From: X23 sp050251575
Lineage (GTDB): Bacteria > Bacillota > Clostridia > SK-Y3
Direction: 5' to 3'
Length of the DNA stretch: 8,750 bases
NCBI GenBank assembly: GCA_050251575.1
Contig: JBFWMP010000123.1
Coordinates: 1 to 8,750, forward strand
Shown: piece after piece, positions 1 through 7,217 of the stretch
Layout of the letters: every line of letters begins with the position of its first letter
Numbering within the stretch: position 1 is the first letter of the stretch
The notes under the pieces: generated by a model
The model's input: the letters and a program-made list of their open reading frames with translations, nothing else
Told to the model about the DNA's origin: nothing
Databases searched by the model: none
Made by a program: the position numbers and the translations under genes

Positions 1-3
1 CAT
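1..3 (-). CDS. Start codon of a truncated downstream gene (partial, runs off the window)
   Basis: On the minus strand the TAA stop of the ahcY-type gene (6-4) is followed directly by ATG (3-1). A GGGGAG sequence (14-9) ends 5 nt before that ATG, which is good ribosome-binding-site spacing. I infer that the next gene of the operon starts here, translationally coupled to ahcY. Only the start codon is in view, so the product cannot be read. In Clostridia, genes of this ahcY type are often followed by a 5'-methylthioadenosine/S-adenosylhomocysteine deaminase of the amidohydrolase superfamily, which would fit, but this is context and not sequence evidence. Confidence 0.45.
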
Positions 4-1254
4 TTACTCTCCCCAACTGGATAGATATTTCTTCTGTACTTCTGTCAAAGCATCAATGCTCACACTTAATCCTTTAAGCTTTAGCTCTGCAACATATTTA
101 TCGATGTGATCGGGAACTTCATATACTTTATTTTCTAAAGTCTTATGATTTTGTAAAATGTATTTTGCTGATAGTGCCTGCAAAGCGAAGCTCATATCCA
201 TAATCTCCGCCGGATGCCCGTCTCCTGCCGCCAAATTCACCAGTCTGCCTTCTGCCAATAGATTAATCCATCTGCCGTCCGGCATCTTGTATCCCATAAT
301 ATTCTTTCTCATTTCTTTCTTTTCAGCAGCCATTTCTTCTAATTCAGGTATGCAAATTTCAACATCAAAATGTCCTGCATTCGCTAGTATTGCTCCATCC
401 TTCATCACCTTATAATGTTCGTCGTGAATTACTCTGCTGCATCCTGTAACAGTTACAAAGAAATCCCCAATTTTTGCTGCATCAATCATCGGCATCACTC
501 TAAACCCGTCCATTACTGCTTCAATCGCCTTAATAGGGTCTACTTCGCAAACGATAACATTAGCACCCAGACCTTTTGCTCTCATGGCACACCCTTTTCC
601 ACACCAGCCATATCCGGTAATGACTACATTTTTACCGCTTACGATCAGATTGGTAGTTCTCATGATACCATCCCATACCGATTGACCTGTACCATATCTG
701 TTGTCAAATAAATATTTGCAGTATGCATCATTCACCGAAACCATAGGAAATTTTAGAAGTCCCTCCCGCTCCCTTGCACGAAGGCGAATCACGCCGGTCG
801 TGGTTTCTTCACAGCCACCATATACCTCCGAAAGCAAGTCCTGTCTTTCCCCATGAAGAAGGTGAACCAAATCTCCTCCATCATCAATAACAATATTGGG
901 CTTGATATCAAGCGCATAGTTCAAATGTTGGAAATACTCTTTTTCAGTAGCACCATACCATGCATATACTTTTAATCCATCTGCTGCAAGTGCTGCTGCC
1001 ACATCATCCTGGGTAGACAGAGGATTGCTTCCTGTGACGGATACCTCCGCACCTCCTGCTGCCAATACCTTTGCCAGATAAGCAGTTTTTGCTTCAAGAT
1101 GTACGCATACTATGGCACGTAAGCCTTTGAAGTATTGATTTTTTGCAAAATCTTCCTCTAGATATCTTAATAGAGGCATATTTTTTCTTACCCACTCTAT
1201 TTTTTGTTTGCCACTGTTTGCAAGGTTAATGTCCCTAATTATACTGTCTTTCAT
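4..1254 (-). CDS. ahcY: Adenosylhomocysteinase family protein (SAH hydrolase; possibly S-inosylhomocysteine hydrolase)
   Basis: NAD-dependent cytosolic hydrolase, 416 aa, that splits S-adenosylhomocysteine (or its inosyl form) into homocysteine and a nucleoside, relieving inhibition of methyltransferases. Visible residues, with human equivalents: H52 (H55), D125 in IDDGGD (D131), E150 in EETTTG (E156), K180 (K186), D184-N185 (D190-N191), H295 in NAGHFDVE (H301) and H347 in GHP (H353). The NAD-binding loop is GYGWCGKG at 214-221, the form typical of archaeal and Thermotoga proteins rather than GYGDVGKG. Adenine-contact positions differ: T57 is E54, E59 is K56 and M351 is D345. Human C195 is T189. 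The chain stops shortly after LTEVQKKYL, so the C-terminal tail with the Lys/Tyr that reach into the neighbouring subunit's NAD site is absent. The start is supported by AAAGGAG at 1268-1262, 7 nt upstream. It follows PNP on the same strand. The family is certain; whether adenosyl or inosyl substrate is preferred is open. Confidence 0.95.
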   Translation of the reverse strand: MKDSIIRDINLANSGKQKIEWVRKNMPLLRYLEEDFAKNQYFKGLRAIVCVHLEAKTAYLAKVLAAGGAEVSVTGSNPLSTQDDVAAALAADGLKVYAWYGATEKEYFQHLNYALDIKPNIVIDDGGDLVHLLHGERQDLLSEVYGGCEETTTGVIRLRAREREGLLKFPMVSVNDAYCKYLFDNRYGTGQSVWDGIMRTTNLIVSGKNVVITGYGWCGKGCAMRAKGLGANVIVCEVDPIKAIEAVMDGFRVMPMIDAAKIGDFFVTVTGCSRVIHDEHYKVMKDGAILANAGHFDVEICIPELEEMAAEKKEMRKNIMGYKMPDGRWINLLAEGRLVNLAAGDGHPAEIMDMSFALQALSAKYILQNHKTLENKVYEVPDHIDKYVAELKLKGLSVSIDALTEVQKKYLSSWGE

Positions 1255-1261
1255 ATGTTTG

Positions 1262-1268
1262 CTCCTTT
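1262..1268 (-). promoter_or_regulatory. Ribosome binding site of ahcY
   Basis: AAAGGAG on the minus strand, 7 nt before the ATG at 1254. Its GGAGC part (1265-1261) is complementary to GCTCC in the upstream repeat (1297-1293), so it could be masked in the leader RNA. The pairing is only 5 bp. Confidence 0.7.
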
Positions 1269-1279
1269 CTATTAGCTCA

Positions 1280-1304
1280 GAGCTCGAAGTTTGGAGCTCG
1301 AAGT
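1280..1304. repeat. Two tandem copies of an 11-bp core with 14-bp period in the ahcY leader
   Basis: GAGCTCGAAGT occurs at 1280-1290 and again at 1294-1304. A related AAGTTTGGA occurs at 1287-1295 and 1317-1325. Because GAGCTC is its own reverse complement, the two copies can also fold into a 6-bp hairpin with an 8-nt loop. The block lies about 25 to 50 nt upstream of the ahcY start codon. It may be a small decaying tandem repeat or part of a regulatory leader. Confidence 0.75.
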
Positions 1305-1334
1305 ACTTGCTTTTCTAAGTTTGGATGCTTGACC

Positions 1335-1356
1335 GGACTGGCATAGAGACCAGCCC
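1335..1356 (-). promoter_or_regulatory. GC-rich hairpin in the PNP-ahcY intergenic leader (function unknown)
   Basis: On the minus strand GGGCTGG (1356-1350) pairs with CCAGTCC (1341-1335) over 7 bp, including one G-U pair, around an 8-nt loop. It stands out in an otherwise AT-rich gap. No T-run follows on either strand, so it does not look like an intrinsic terminator. It could be a structured 5' leader of ahcY or a processing or stability element between PNP and ahcY. I do not recognise it as a known riboswitch class. Confidence 0.4.
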
Positions 1357-1440
1357 CTAGAATATATAACCTCTTATCATTTCTATATAAATAGTTTAAA
1401 ATCTGGAATTCGATATCTATATAACAAACTTTATAATCAT

Positions 1441-2262
1441 TTATTTCCATTTCTCCACAATTGCTTTTACAAGCATTAAAAACTTGTCTCTTACTCTTTC
1501 TGCCGTATCCATTACTTCCTGATGGTGTAAAGGCTGATTCAGTATCCCCGCAGCCATATTAGTAATACAAGATATTCCCAAAACCTTCATCCCGGCATGA
1601 GCTGCGGCAATTACTTCGGGCACAGTGGACATACCTACAGCATCTCCACCTACAATCTGCAGCATTCTTATTTCAGCCGGTGTCTCATAGCTTGGGCCGG
1701 GCATAAATGCATATACACCTTCACGAATATTCAAGTCTATGCCATAAGCAATCTCCTTCACCAGCTCTCTTAACTCTTCAGTATATATGTTGGACATATC
1801 GTTAAATCTAAGACCAAATTCATCAATATTACTCCCTCTTAAAGGACTTTCAGAGAAAAACTTAATATGATCTTTAATCACCATTAAATCTCCCGGTTCA
1901 TAATCCTTATTGACACCGCCTGCGGCATTTGTTACCAAAAGGTTATTGATACCCATCATCTTCATGACTCGAATTGGGAAAACTACTTCATCCATAGAAT
2001 AACCTTCGTAATAATGGAATCTTCCCTTCATCGCCATCACAGTTTTTCCCTTTAGCTCTCCAATAATGAGCTTTCCTGCATGACCTTCTACGGTTGAAAC
2101 CGGAAAATTCGGAATTTCAGCATAATCTATTTCTATAGCCTGCTCAATCTCATCTGCCAGTACTCCTAATCCAGATCCTAATACAATTGCAATGTCAGGT
2201 TGAACATCCAGTTTCTTTTTTAGATAATCTGCACTTTCCCTTATTTTTTCGATTGATTTCAT
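1441..2262 (-). CDS. punA: Purine nucleoside phosphorylase, 6-oxopurine (inosine/guanosine) type
   Basis: Cytosolic salvage enzyme, 273 aa, that phosphorolyses inosine or guanosine to the free base and ribose-1-phosphate. It belongs to the trimeric human-PNP/B. subtilis PupG family and has its usual length. Motifs: phosphate site VLGSGLG at 27-33, H61, RFH at 81-83, TNAAGG at 111-116, SYETPAE at 191-197 with E197 (human E201), VGMSTVPE at 209-216 and N235 in ITN (human N243). The Glu/Asn pair is the hallmark of enzymes that read the 6-oxo group and act poorly on adenosine. The frame stays open upstream to a GTG at 2337. I chose ATG 2262 because AGGAGG lies 6 nt before it and because the family begins at this point. 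It precedes ahcY on the same strand and may be co-transcribed with it. An upstream inverted repeat separates it from the amidohydrolase gene. Confidence 0.94.
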   Translation of the reverse strand: MKSIEKIRESADYLKKKLDVQPDIAIVLGSGLGVLADEIEQAIEIDYAEIPNFPVSTVEGHAGKLIIGELKGKTVMAMKGRFHYYEGYSMDEVVFPIRVMKMMGINNLLVTNAAGGVNKDYEPGDLMVIKDHIKFFSESPLRGSNIDEFGLRFNDMSNIYTEELRELVKEIAYGIDLNIREGVYAFMPGPSYETPAEIRMLQIVGGDAVGMSTVPEVIAAAHAGMKVLGISCITNMAAGILNQPLHHQEVMDTAERVRDKFLMLVKAIVEKWK

Positions 2263-2268
2263 ATCATA

Positions 2269-2274
2269 CCTCCT
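2269..2274 (-). promoter_or_regulatory. Ribosome binding site that fixes the PNP start
   Basis: A perfect AGGAGG on the minus strand lies 6 nt upstream of ATG 2262. It excludes the 25-residue N-terminal extension offered by the upstream GTG at 2337, which has no comparable site. Confidence 0.85.
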
Positions 2275-2292
2275 GTATATGTTCTCTAGTCC

Positions 2293-2334
2293 AGTATATT
2301 TTACCATATTCATTAAAAAATTTATATAAGTATA
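2293..2334 (-). promoter_or_regulatory. Candidate promoter region of PNP (-10-like TATACT elements)
   Basis: Two TATACT hexamers on the minus strand (2334-2329 and 2298-2293) match the -10 consensus at five of six positions. Neither has a convincing -35 hexamer at 16-18 bp. A promoter is expected here because the inverted repeat just upstream should end transcription from the amidohydrolase gene. Such hexamers are common in AT-rich DNA, so this is weak. Confidence 0.25.
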
Positions 2335-2354
2335 CACGAAAATCAGTGATTACT

Positions 2355-2413
2355 GAACAACTTTAAAAAACTAAAAAATCGTAATATGATTTTTTAGTTT
2401 TTTAAAGTTGTTC
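2355..2413. terminator. Perfect 26-bp AT-rich inverted repeat, probable bidirectional terminator overlapping the amidohydrolase 3' end
   Basis: The arms 2355-2380 and 2388-2413 are exact reverse complements around a 7-nt loop. Each arm contains A6 and T6 runs, so on either strand the inner stem (CTAAAAAATC and its partner) is followed by six U residues. The last five codons and the TAA of the amidohydrolase gene lie inside the right arm. I read it as its terminator, insulating the PNP gene. The very low GC content and lack of a free U-tract outside the stem are atypical, so a small repeat element is the alternative. Confidence 0.65.
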
Positions 2414-3230
2414 TTTTACTTATCAGGTTGATGATATTTTCTCCTAAAATTTTATTTTTATCATCCTCAGTCAATGCCAAGCTTCTAAGCTTATTCACGG
2501 CATATTTCTGAGCACCGGGGCAAGGAGCATCACTGCCAAATATTAACCTGCCCGCACCAACTTTCTGCACGGCATCGATAATTCTATTACTTTTATATGC
2601 ATATGCCGGTGATATATCAAAATACATATTCGGATAGTTGTTTAACTCTTCTGCAACCTCTTCAAAATAGCTCATATGAGCCACAATGACACTTAGATCC
2701 GGTTTCTTATCCATTTGCCTGAAAAGAATACTCATATCTTTCACACTATCTACATGAATAAATACCGGCACTCTATACTCGTTCGCCAAATCAAACAACT
2801 CAAGATTTTTCTTTTCCAGTTCACAAGGATATAGCACTTGATGCAGCTTAATGGCTACGAAATCATAATCATTTAAGTAGCTTTCGACCTCTCTTACTCC
2901 TTCAACATTCGGATTAATCCAATAAACACCGTATACGCGTTCCGGACACTTTCTTGATATCTCTGCGACATAATAATTAGGCGGTTTTTCTATATATCTT
3001 CTTCTGAATCTTTTGTTTTTCATTACCGTTGTAATGAGATTGGATGCAAGACTTGTTCCGGCAAGCCACGGAGGTATACTTTTCATTTTTAATGACCTTG
3101 GTATATCCTTTTCTTCAAACATATACGGTGTTGCAAGTACAAAATCTATCTTGCATTCATCAAGACACTTTAAAAAATAATCGGTATCCTGAAACAATCC
3201 CCCTAAATGTATATGTTCATCCACTATCAT
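2394..3230 (-). CDS. Amidohydrolase-2 family metal-dependent hydrolase (TIM barrel), substrate unknown
   Basis: Predicted 278-aa cytosolic enzyme of the amidohydrolase superfamily (PF04909/COG2159-like). Metal and catalytic ligands are visible in family order: DEHIH at 4-8 (H6, H8), KLH at 128-130, FIH with H159, VAHMS with H185 and GSDAP with D234. The C-terminal GENIINLI (263-270) resembles the usual closing helix. Members include decarboxylases, lactonases and amide hydrolases; nothing here picks one. There is no signal peptide or membrane segment. The frame opens at ATG 3245, but GGGAG (3243-3239) overlaps that start, is 2 nt from the ATG at 3236 and is 8 nt from the ATG at 3230. I therefore prefer 3230, which also gives the family's usual N-terminus. 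The gene lies alone between the purL terminator and its own 3' inverted repeat, so it is probably monocistronic, with a promoter in 3246-3350 that I cannot place firmly (a TATGAT lies at 3260-3255). No purine link is shown beyond position. Confidence 0.85.
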   Translation of the reverse strand: MIVDEHIHLGGLFQDTDYFLKCLDECKIDFVLATPYMFEEKDIPRSLKMKSIPPWLAGTSLASNLITTVMKNKRFRRRYIEKPPNYYVAEISRKCPERVYGVYWINPNVEGVREVESYLNDYDFVAIKLHQVLYPCELEKKNLELFDLANEYRVPVFIHVDSVKDMSILFRQMDKKPDLSVIVAHMSYFEEVAEELNNYPNMYFDISPAYAYKSNRIIDAVQKVGAGRLIFGSDAPCPGAQKYAVNKLRSLALTEDDKNKILGENIINLISKRTTLKN

Positions 3231-3238
3231 AAGCATTA

Positions 3239-3243
3239 CTCCC
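3239..3243 (-). promoter_or_regulatory. Ribosome binding site that fixes the amidohydrolase start
   Basis: GGGAG on the minus strand, 8 nt before ATG 3230. It sits inside or too close to the two upstream ATG codons (3245 and 3236), which argues against using them. Confidence 0.6.
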
Positions 3244-3350
3244 ATATTTTCAAAATCATATCTGCAAGCCTTTAAACATTTTAGATTGTGAGCACCATAA
3301 TGTGTGAATCATTAATTATTATCTGAGTTTACTCTACATAAAATACCTGG

Positions 3351-3398
3351 AAATAAAAAAGTTCTTTTGGTATAAATACCAAAAGAACTTTTTTATTT
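3351..3398. terminator. Rho-independent terminator of purL, symmetric (potentially bidirectional)
   Basis: Arms 3351-3372 and 3377-3398 form a perfect 22-bp stem with loop TAAA. The core GTTCTTTTGGTA/TACCAAAAGAAC is flanked by A-rich sequence on the left and T6ATTT on the right, so either strand gives a hairpin followed by a U-tract. It begins 4 bp after the purL stop on the minus strand and should insulate the downstream amidohydrolase gene. Confidence 0.9.
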
Positions 3399-3402
3399 TA
3401 AT

Positions 3403-6400
3403 CTACTTAAAATATCTTATCCCTGCTTCAAAGAGTTTCTGATCTTTGTCACCCGGAACATTTCTGACTACATTTGTGCCTATTCTCTCTGAATGTCCCA
3501 TCTTTCCAAGAACTCTTCCATCCGGGCTTGTGATTCCCTCAATAGCATCCATTGAACCGTTTGGATTAAAGCAAATATCATAAGTGGGTTTTCCACTTAA
3601 ATCAACATATTGTGTCGCAATCTGACCGTTTTGAGAAAGCTTTTCAATCATTGAAGGGCTTGCAACAAATCTTCCTTCTCCATGAGACATCGCAATGGAG
3701 TGAACATCCCCCACCTTTACATTATTAAACCACGGTGATAGATTAGACACTACCTTGGTCTGCGCCATGCATGAAATATGACGCCCTAACGTATTGAACG
3801 TTAATGTAGGATAGTCATCATCAATATCCCTTATTTCTCCAAACGGTACCAATCCCAGTTTCATCAATGCCTGAAAACCGTTACAAATTCCCAACATCAG
3901 CCCATCGCGGTTCTTTAGCAGTTCCATTACAGCATTTTTCACAGCAGGATTTCTAAATGCAGTAGCAATAAATTTTCCTGATCCATCCGGCTCATCACCA
4001 CCGCTGAATCCGCCTGGAATCATAATAATCTGTGATTCCTTAATTCTTCTTACCATTTCACTTAAGGATATTTCAATTTCCTCTGCTGTCAAGTTGCGGA
4101 CTACAAAAGTATCAACGATACCCCCTGCTTGTTCAAAAGTTTTTGCCGTATCATATTCACAGTTTGTGCCCGGAAATACCGGTATGAAGACCCTCGGCTT
4201 TGCAAAAGATATACTTGCTTTGCTGTAGGTTCCACCTTTATACCTATGCAGCTGAGGTTGTTTTTCAATCTTTTGTGTTTGTGTCGGAAAAACATTTTCC
4301 AGCGGCTTCTGCCATCTTTGCACTACTTGTTCTAAATCTATATCATTCTGTCCTATTCTGATAGTCTTTTTACTCTGAGTGTCTCCCAAAAGCTTATAAT
4401 TCAATCCTGTCAAAAGCTCGTCTATATTTTCATCTTTACCGATTTCAAGAAGGATAGATCCATATAGAGGCATAAAAAGTTCTTTTGTATCTATGCCATC
4501 ACCAAAATGAAAACCTACTTGATTCCCAAAACACATCTTGCTTACCGCTTCCGCAATTCCGCCTCCCCTGATTGACTGAGCAGCTAACACCTTGCCTTGT
4601 CTGATTATATCATGTATCTTAGAATAATTTTTATCTAACTGGTCAAAGTCCGGAAGCTGTTGCTCATCAATAGAAAGCGGTATCAAAACTACTTTACTGT
4701 CTTCTTTCTTAAACTCCGGTGATATCACATGGTTTACATTGACTATATCCAGTGCAAAAGCTACCAATGTAGGCGGTACCGTCAAATCCTTGAAGGTTCC
4801 GGACATACTGTCCTTACCACCGATTGCAGGGATTCCGAGCTTTGTCTGCGCATAATATGCACCAAGCAATGCACTAAAAGGTTTGCCCCACTTGCCCTTA
4901 TCATTTCCTAACCTTTCAAAATATTCCTGCAGCGTAAGTCTGATCTTCTTATAATCTCCTCCCATAGCTGCCACCTTCGCTACAGCTTCAACCACTGCAT
5001 ATACAGCACCATGGAAAGGGCTCCATCTAGATAGTTTTGGATTAAATCCATAGGTCATCACCGTTCCTGTCTGTGTATCCCCGTCCAAAACTGGTATTTT
5101 TGCCGCCATTCCTTCCGGAGGTGTTAATTGATACTTTCCTCCAAAGGGCATAAGAACTGTCCCTGCACCAATGGTACTATCAAATCTCTCTACAAGTCCT
5201 TTTTGGCTGCATACGTTTAAGTCCTGTATATTTCTCATCCATGCTTCTTTGATGTCGGGCAGCACTTGTTCGACCATACGAGGCAAACCAGTGAAAAATT
5301 GTTGTTTGTCTTCAGGCGCTTCGACAATCACATCAGTAGTCTTAGGTGCACCATTAGAGTTTAAAAATTCTCTGCTGACATCAACAATCGTATTGCCCTT
5401 CCAATTCATCTTTAAACGCTGTTGTTCTGTAACAACAGCTACTTCTGTAGCTTCAAGATTTTCCATTCTCGCAGCCTCTATAAATGCCTGCACATCCTGC
5501 TTGGAAATAATGATTGCCATACGTTCCTGAGATTCTGAAATTGCTAATTCAGTCCCATCTAATCCTTCATACTTTTTAGGAACGACATCCAAATTAATCT
5601 CTAAACCATCTGCAAGCTCACCAATCGCTACTGAAATACCTCCGGCACCAAAATCATTACACTTCTTAATCATGGCAGTAACCTTAGGATTTCTAAAAAG
5701 CCTTTGTATCTTTCGCTCTTCAGGAGGATTTCCTTTTTGTACTTCCGCACCACAGGTTTCCAAGGACTCTTCCGTATGCGCCTTGGATGATCCTGTTGCA
5801 CCGCCGCACCCGTCTCTTCCTGTTCTGCCACCTAACAATATAACGGCATCTCCGGCATTAGGCTTCTCTCTTTTAATATTTTTTCTGGGAGCTGCACCTA
5901 CTACTGCACCTATTTCAAGTCTCTTTGCCACATAACCTTCGTCATAGATTTCTGCTACTTGTCCGGTTGCCAGCCCTATTTGATTGCCATAGGAGCTATA
6001 ACCTGCAGCAGCTACTGTGCTAATCTTTCGCTGTGGAAGCTTTCCCTGAATAGTATCCTCCATTTTTATTCTGGGGTCGCCGCTTCCTGTAACACGCATT
6101 GCTTGATATACATAGGTTCTTCCTGATAAGGGATCTCTGATTGCTCCTCCCAAACAAGTAGCCGCACCGCCAAAGGGTTCTATTTCTGTCGGATGATTGT
6201 GTGTCTCATTTTTAAACATGACCAGCCATTCCTGATTCATGCCATTCACATCTACATCTACAACGATACTGCATGCATTAATTTCATCAGATTCATCTAA
6301 ATCGTTGAGCTTTCCCTGCTTCTTCAATTCCTTCATTCCAATAGTTGCAATGTCCATCAGGCAAATATCTTTCTTTCTTTCTCCATAAACATATTTTCTG

Positions 6401-7182
6401 GACTCTATATACTGATGATATACATTATCAATCACTTCAGAATATGGAGAGCTTTCTATCTCTACGCTTCCTATTCGAGTCATAAATGTAGTATGCCGGC
6501 AGTGATCTGACCAATAGGTATCAATCATTTTCATTTCTGTAATGGTTGGATCTCTCTTTTCCGTATCTTTAAAATATTGCTGACAGAATTTGAGGTCATC
6601 CATATCCATAGCAAATCCCATATCTTTTAATAGCTTGAGAAGCTGCTCCTCATTCATCTTTATAAACCCATCAACAATGTCCACCTGTTCAGGAACAATA
6701 AAATCCATATCCAAAGATGTCGGCTTTTTAAGAGAAGCTTCATGGGCTTCGACCGGGTTAATACAATATTCTTTTATTTTTTGAAATTGCTCATCATCAA
6801 TATTTCCTTCCAACACAATAAGCTTAGCAGCTCTTACCTGTGGTCTTTCACCCTGTGTTAAAATCTGCATACATTGGGCAGCTGAATCTGCTCTTTGATC
6901 ATATTGTCCCGGAAGATATTCAATTGCAAAAACTTTCGCTGATTTTCCAATGCAAACTTCTTCATCATATATCTCATCTACAGGCGGTTCTGAAAATATT
7001 GTCCTCCGAGCCGCCTGATATTCCTCTTCAGAAATTCCTGTAACATCATATCTATTTAAAATACGAAGAGTGTCTATCTCTTTTATGCCGAGGTTATCTC
7101 TCAAATCATAAAACAAACCCTGTGCTTCTACATCAAAACTCTTTTTCTTTTCAACAAAAATTCTTCGAACTTGATAAGCCAT
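3403..7182 (-). CDS. purL: Phosphoribosylformylglycinamidine (FGAM) synthase, single-chain form
   Basis: Fourth step of de novo purine synthesis: FGAR, glutamine and ATP give FGAM, glutamate, ADP and phosphate. At 1259 aa this is the fused large form, near the length of the E. coli enzyme, so separate PurS and PurQ are not needed. Domains in order: PurS-like N-terminus (about 1-150), a linker with TYWSDHCRHTTF (222-233), a first synthetase half with FKNETHNHPTEIEPFGG (323-339) and GGRTGRDGCGGATGSS (451-466), a second half with IGGKDSMSGTF (787-797), and a class I glutaminase (about 996-1259). The glutaminase has nucleophile C1100 in LGICNGFQ and H1230/E1232 in GHSER, matching the E. coli C1135, H1260 and E1262. 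AGGAGG lies 7 nt before the ATG. No other pur gene is adjacent. A divergent LysR gene shares the upstream gap and a strong terminator follows, so it is likely transcribed alone. No frameshift or missing motif was seen. Confidence 0.98.
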   Translation of the reverse strand: MAYQVRRIFVEKKKSFDVEAQGLFYDLRDNLGIKEIDTLRILNRYDVTGISEEEYQAARRTIFSEPPVDEIYDEEVCIGKSAKVFAIEYLPGQYDQRADSAAQCMQILTQGERPQVRAAKLIVLEGNIDDEQFQKIKEYCINPVEAHEASLKKPTSLDMDFIVPEQVDIVDGFIKMNEEQLLKLLKDMGFAMDMDDLKFCQQYFKDTEKRDPTITEMKMIDTYWSDHCRHTTFMTRIGSVEIESSPYSEVIDNVYHQYIESRKYVYGERKKDICLMDIATIGMKELKKQGKLNDLDESDEINACSIVVDVDVNGMNQEWLVMFKNETHNHPTEIEPFGGAATCLGGAIRDPLSGRTYVYQAMRVTGSGDPRIKMEDTIQGKLPQRKISTVAAAGYSSYGNQIGLATGQVAEIYDEGYVAKRLEIGAVVGAAPRKNIKREKPNAGDAVILLGGRTGRDGCGGATGSSKAHTEESLETCGAEVQKGNPPEERKIQRLFRNPKVTAMIKKCNDFGAGGISVAIGELADGLEINLDVVPKKYEGLDGTELAISESQERMAIIISKQDVQAFIEAARMENLEATEVAVVTEQQRLKMNWKGNTIVDVSREFLNSNGAPKTTDVIVEAPEDKQQFFTGLPRMVEQVLPDIKEAWMRNIQDLNVCSQKGLVERFDSTIGAGTVLMPFGGKYQLTPPEGMAAKIPVLDGDTQTGTVMTYGFNPKLSRWSPFHGAVYAVVEAVAKVAAMGGDYKKIRLTLQEYFERLGNDKGKWGKPFSALLGAYYAQTKLGIPAIGGKDSMSGTFKDLTVPPTLVAFALDIVNVNHVISPEFKKEDSKVVLIPLSIDEQQLPDFDQLDKNYSKIHDIIRQGKVLAAQSIRGGGIAEAVSKMCFGNQVGFHFGDGIDTKELFMPLYGSILLEIGKDENIDELLTGLNYKLLGDTQSKKTIRIGQNDIDLEQVVQRWQKPLENVFPTQTQKIEKQPQLHRYKGGTYSKASISFAKPRVFIPVFPGTNCEYDTAKTFEQAGGIVDTFVVRNLTAEEIEISLSEMVRRIKESQIIMIPGGFSGGDEPDGSGKFIATAFRNPAVKNAVMELLKNRDGLMLGICNGFQALMKLGLVPFGEIRDIDDDYPTLTFNTLGRHISCMAQTKVVSNLSPWFNNVKVGDVHSIAMSHGEGRFVASPSMIEKLSQNGQIATQYVDLSGKPTYDICFNPNGSMDAIEGITSPDGRVLGKMGHSERIGTNVVRNVPGDKDQKLFEAGIRYFK

Positions 7183-7217
7183 TATGTTTCCTCCTCTTAT
7201 TTTAAAATCATCACATT

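Noticed and set aside
158..711. Plus-strand open frames opposite ahcY
   Set aside because: They lie wholly within a strongly conserved minus-strand gene, lack ribosome binding sites of note and encode no recognisable domain.
1280..1304. tRNA T-arm-like TTCGAGCTCC on the minus strand
   Set aside because: It is explained by the tandem repeat; no acceptor, D or anticodon arms can be built around it.
1335..1356. GC-rich hairpin as a terminator between PNP and ahcY
   Set aside because: No T-run follows it on either strand.
1255..1380. SAM, SAH, guanidine-I (ykkC), preQ1 or T-box riboswitch in the ahcY leader
   Set aside because: Short stretches such as TTCTAGGG and CTGGTC recall parts of ykkC motifs, but the order, partner stems and conserved cores of these classes are missing.
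2263..2337. N-terminal extension of PNP from GTG 2337
   Set aside because: It has no ribosome binding site, it is absent from the usual family N-terminus, and a perfect AGGAGG sits before ATG 2262.
4101..5935. Several open frames of 60-119 codons on both strands inside purL
   Set aside because: The purL protein carries intact family motifs throughout this stretch; the other frames are low-complexity shadows.
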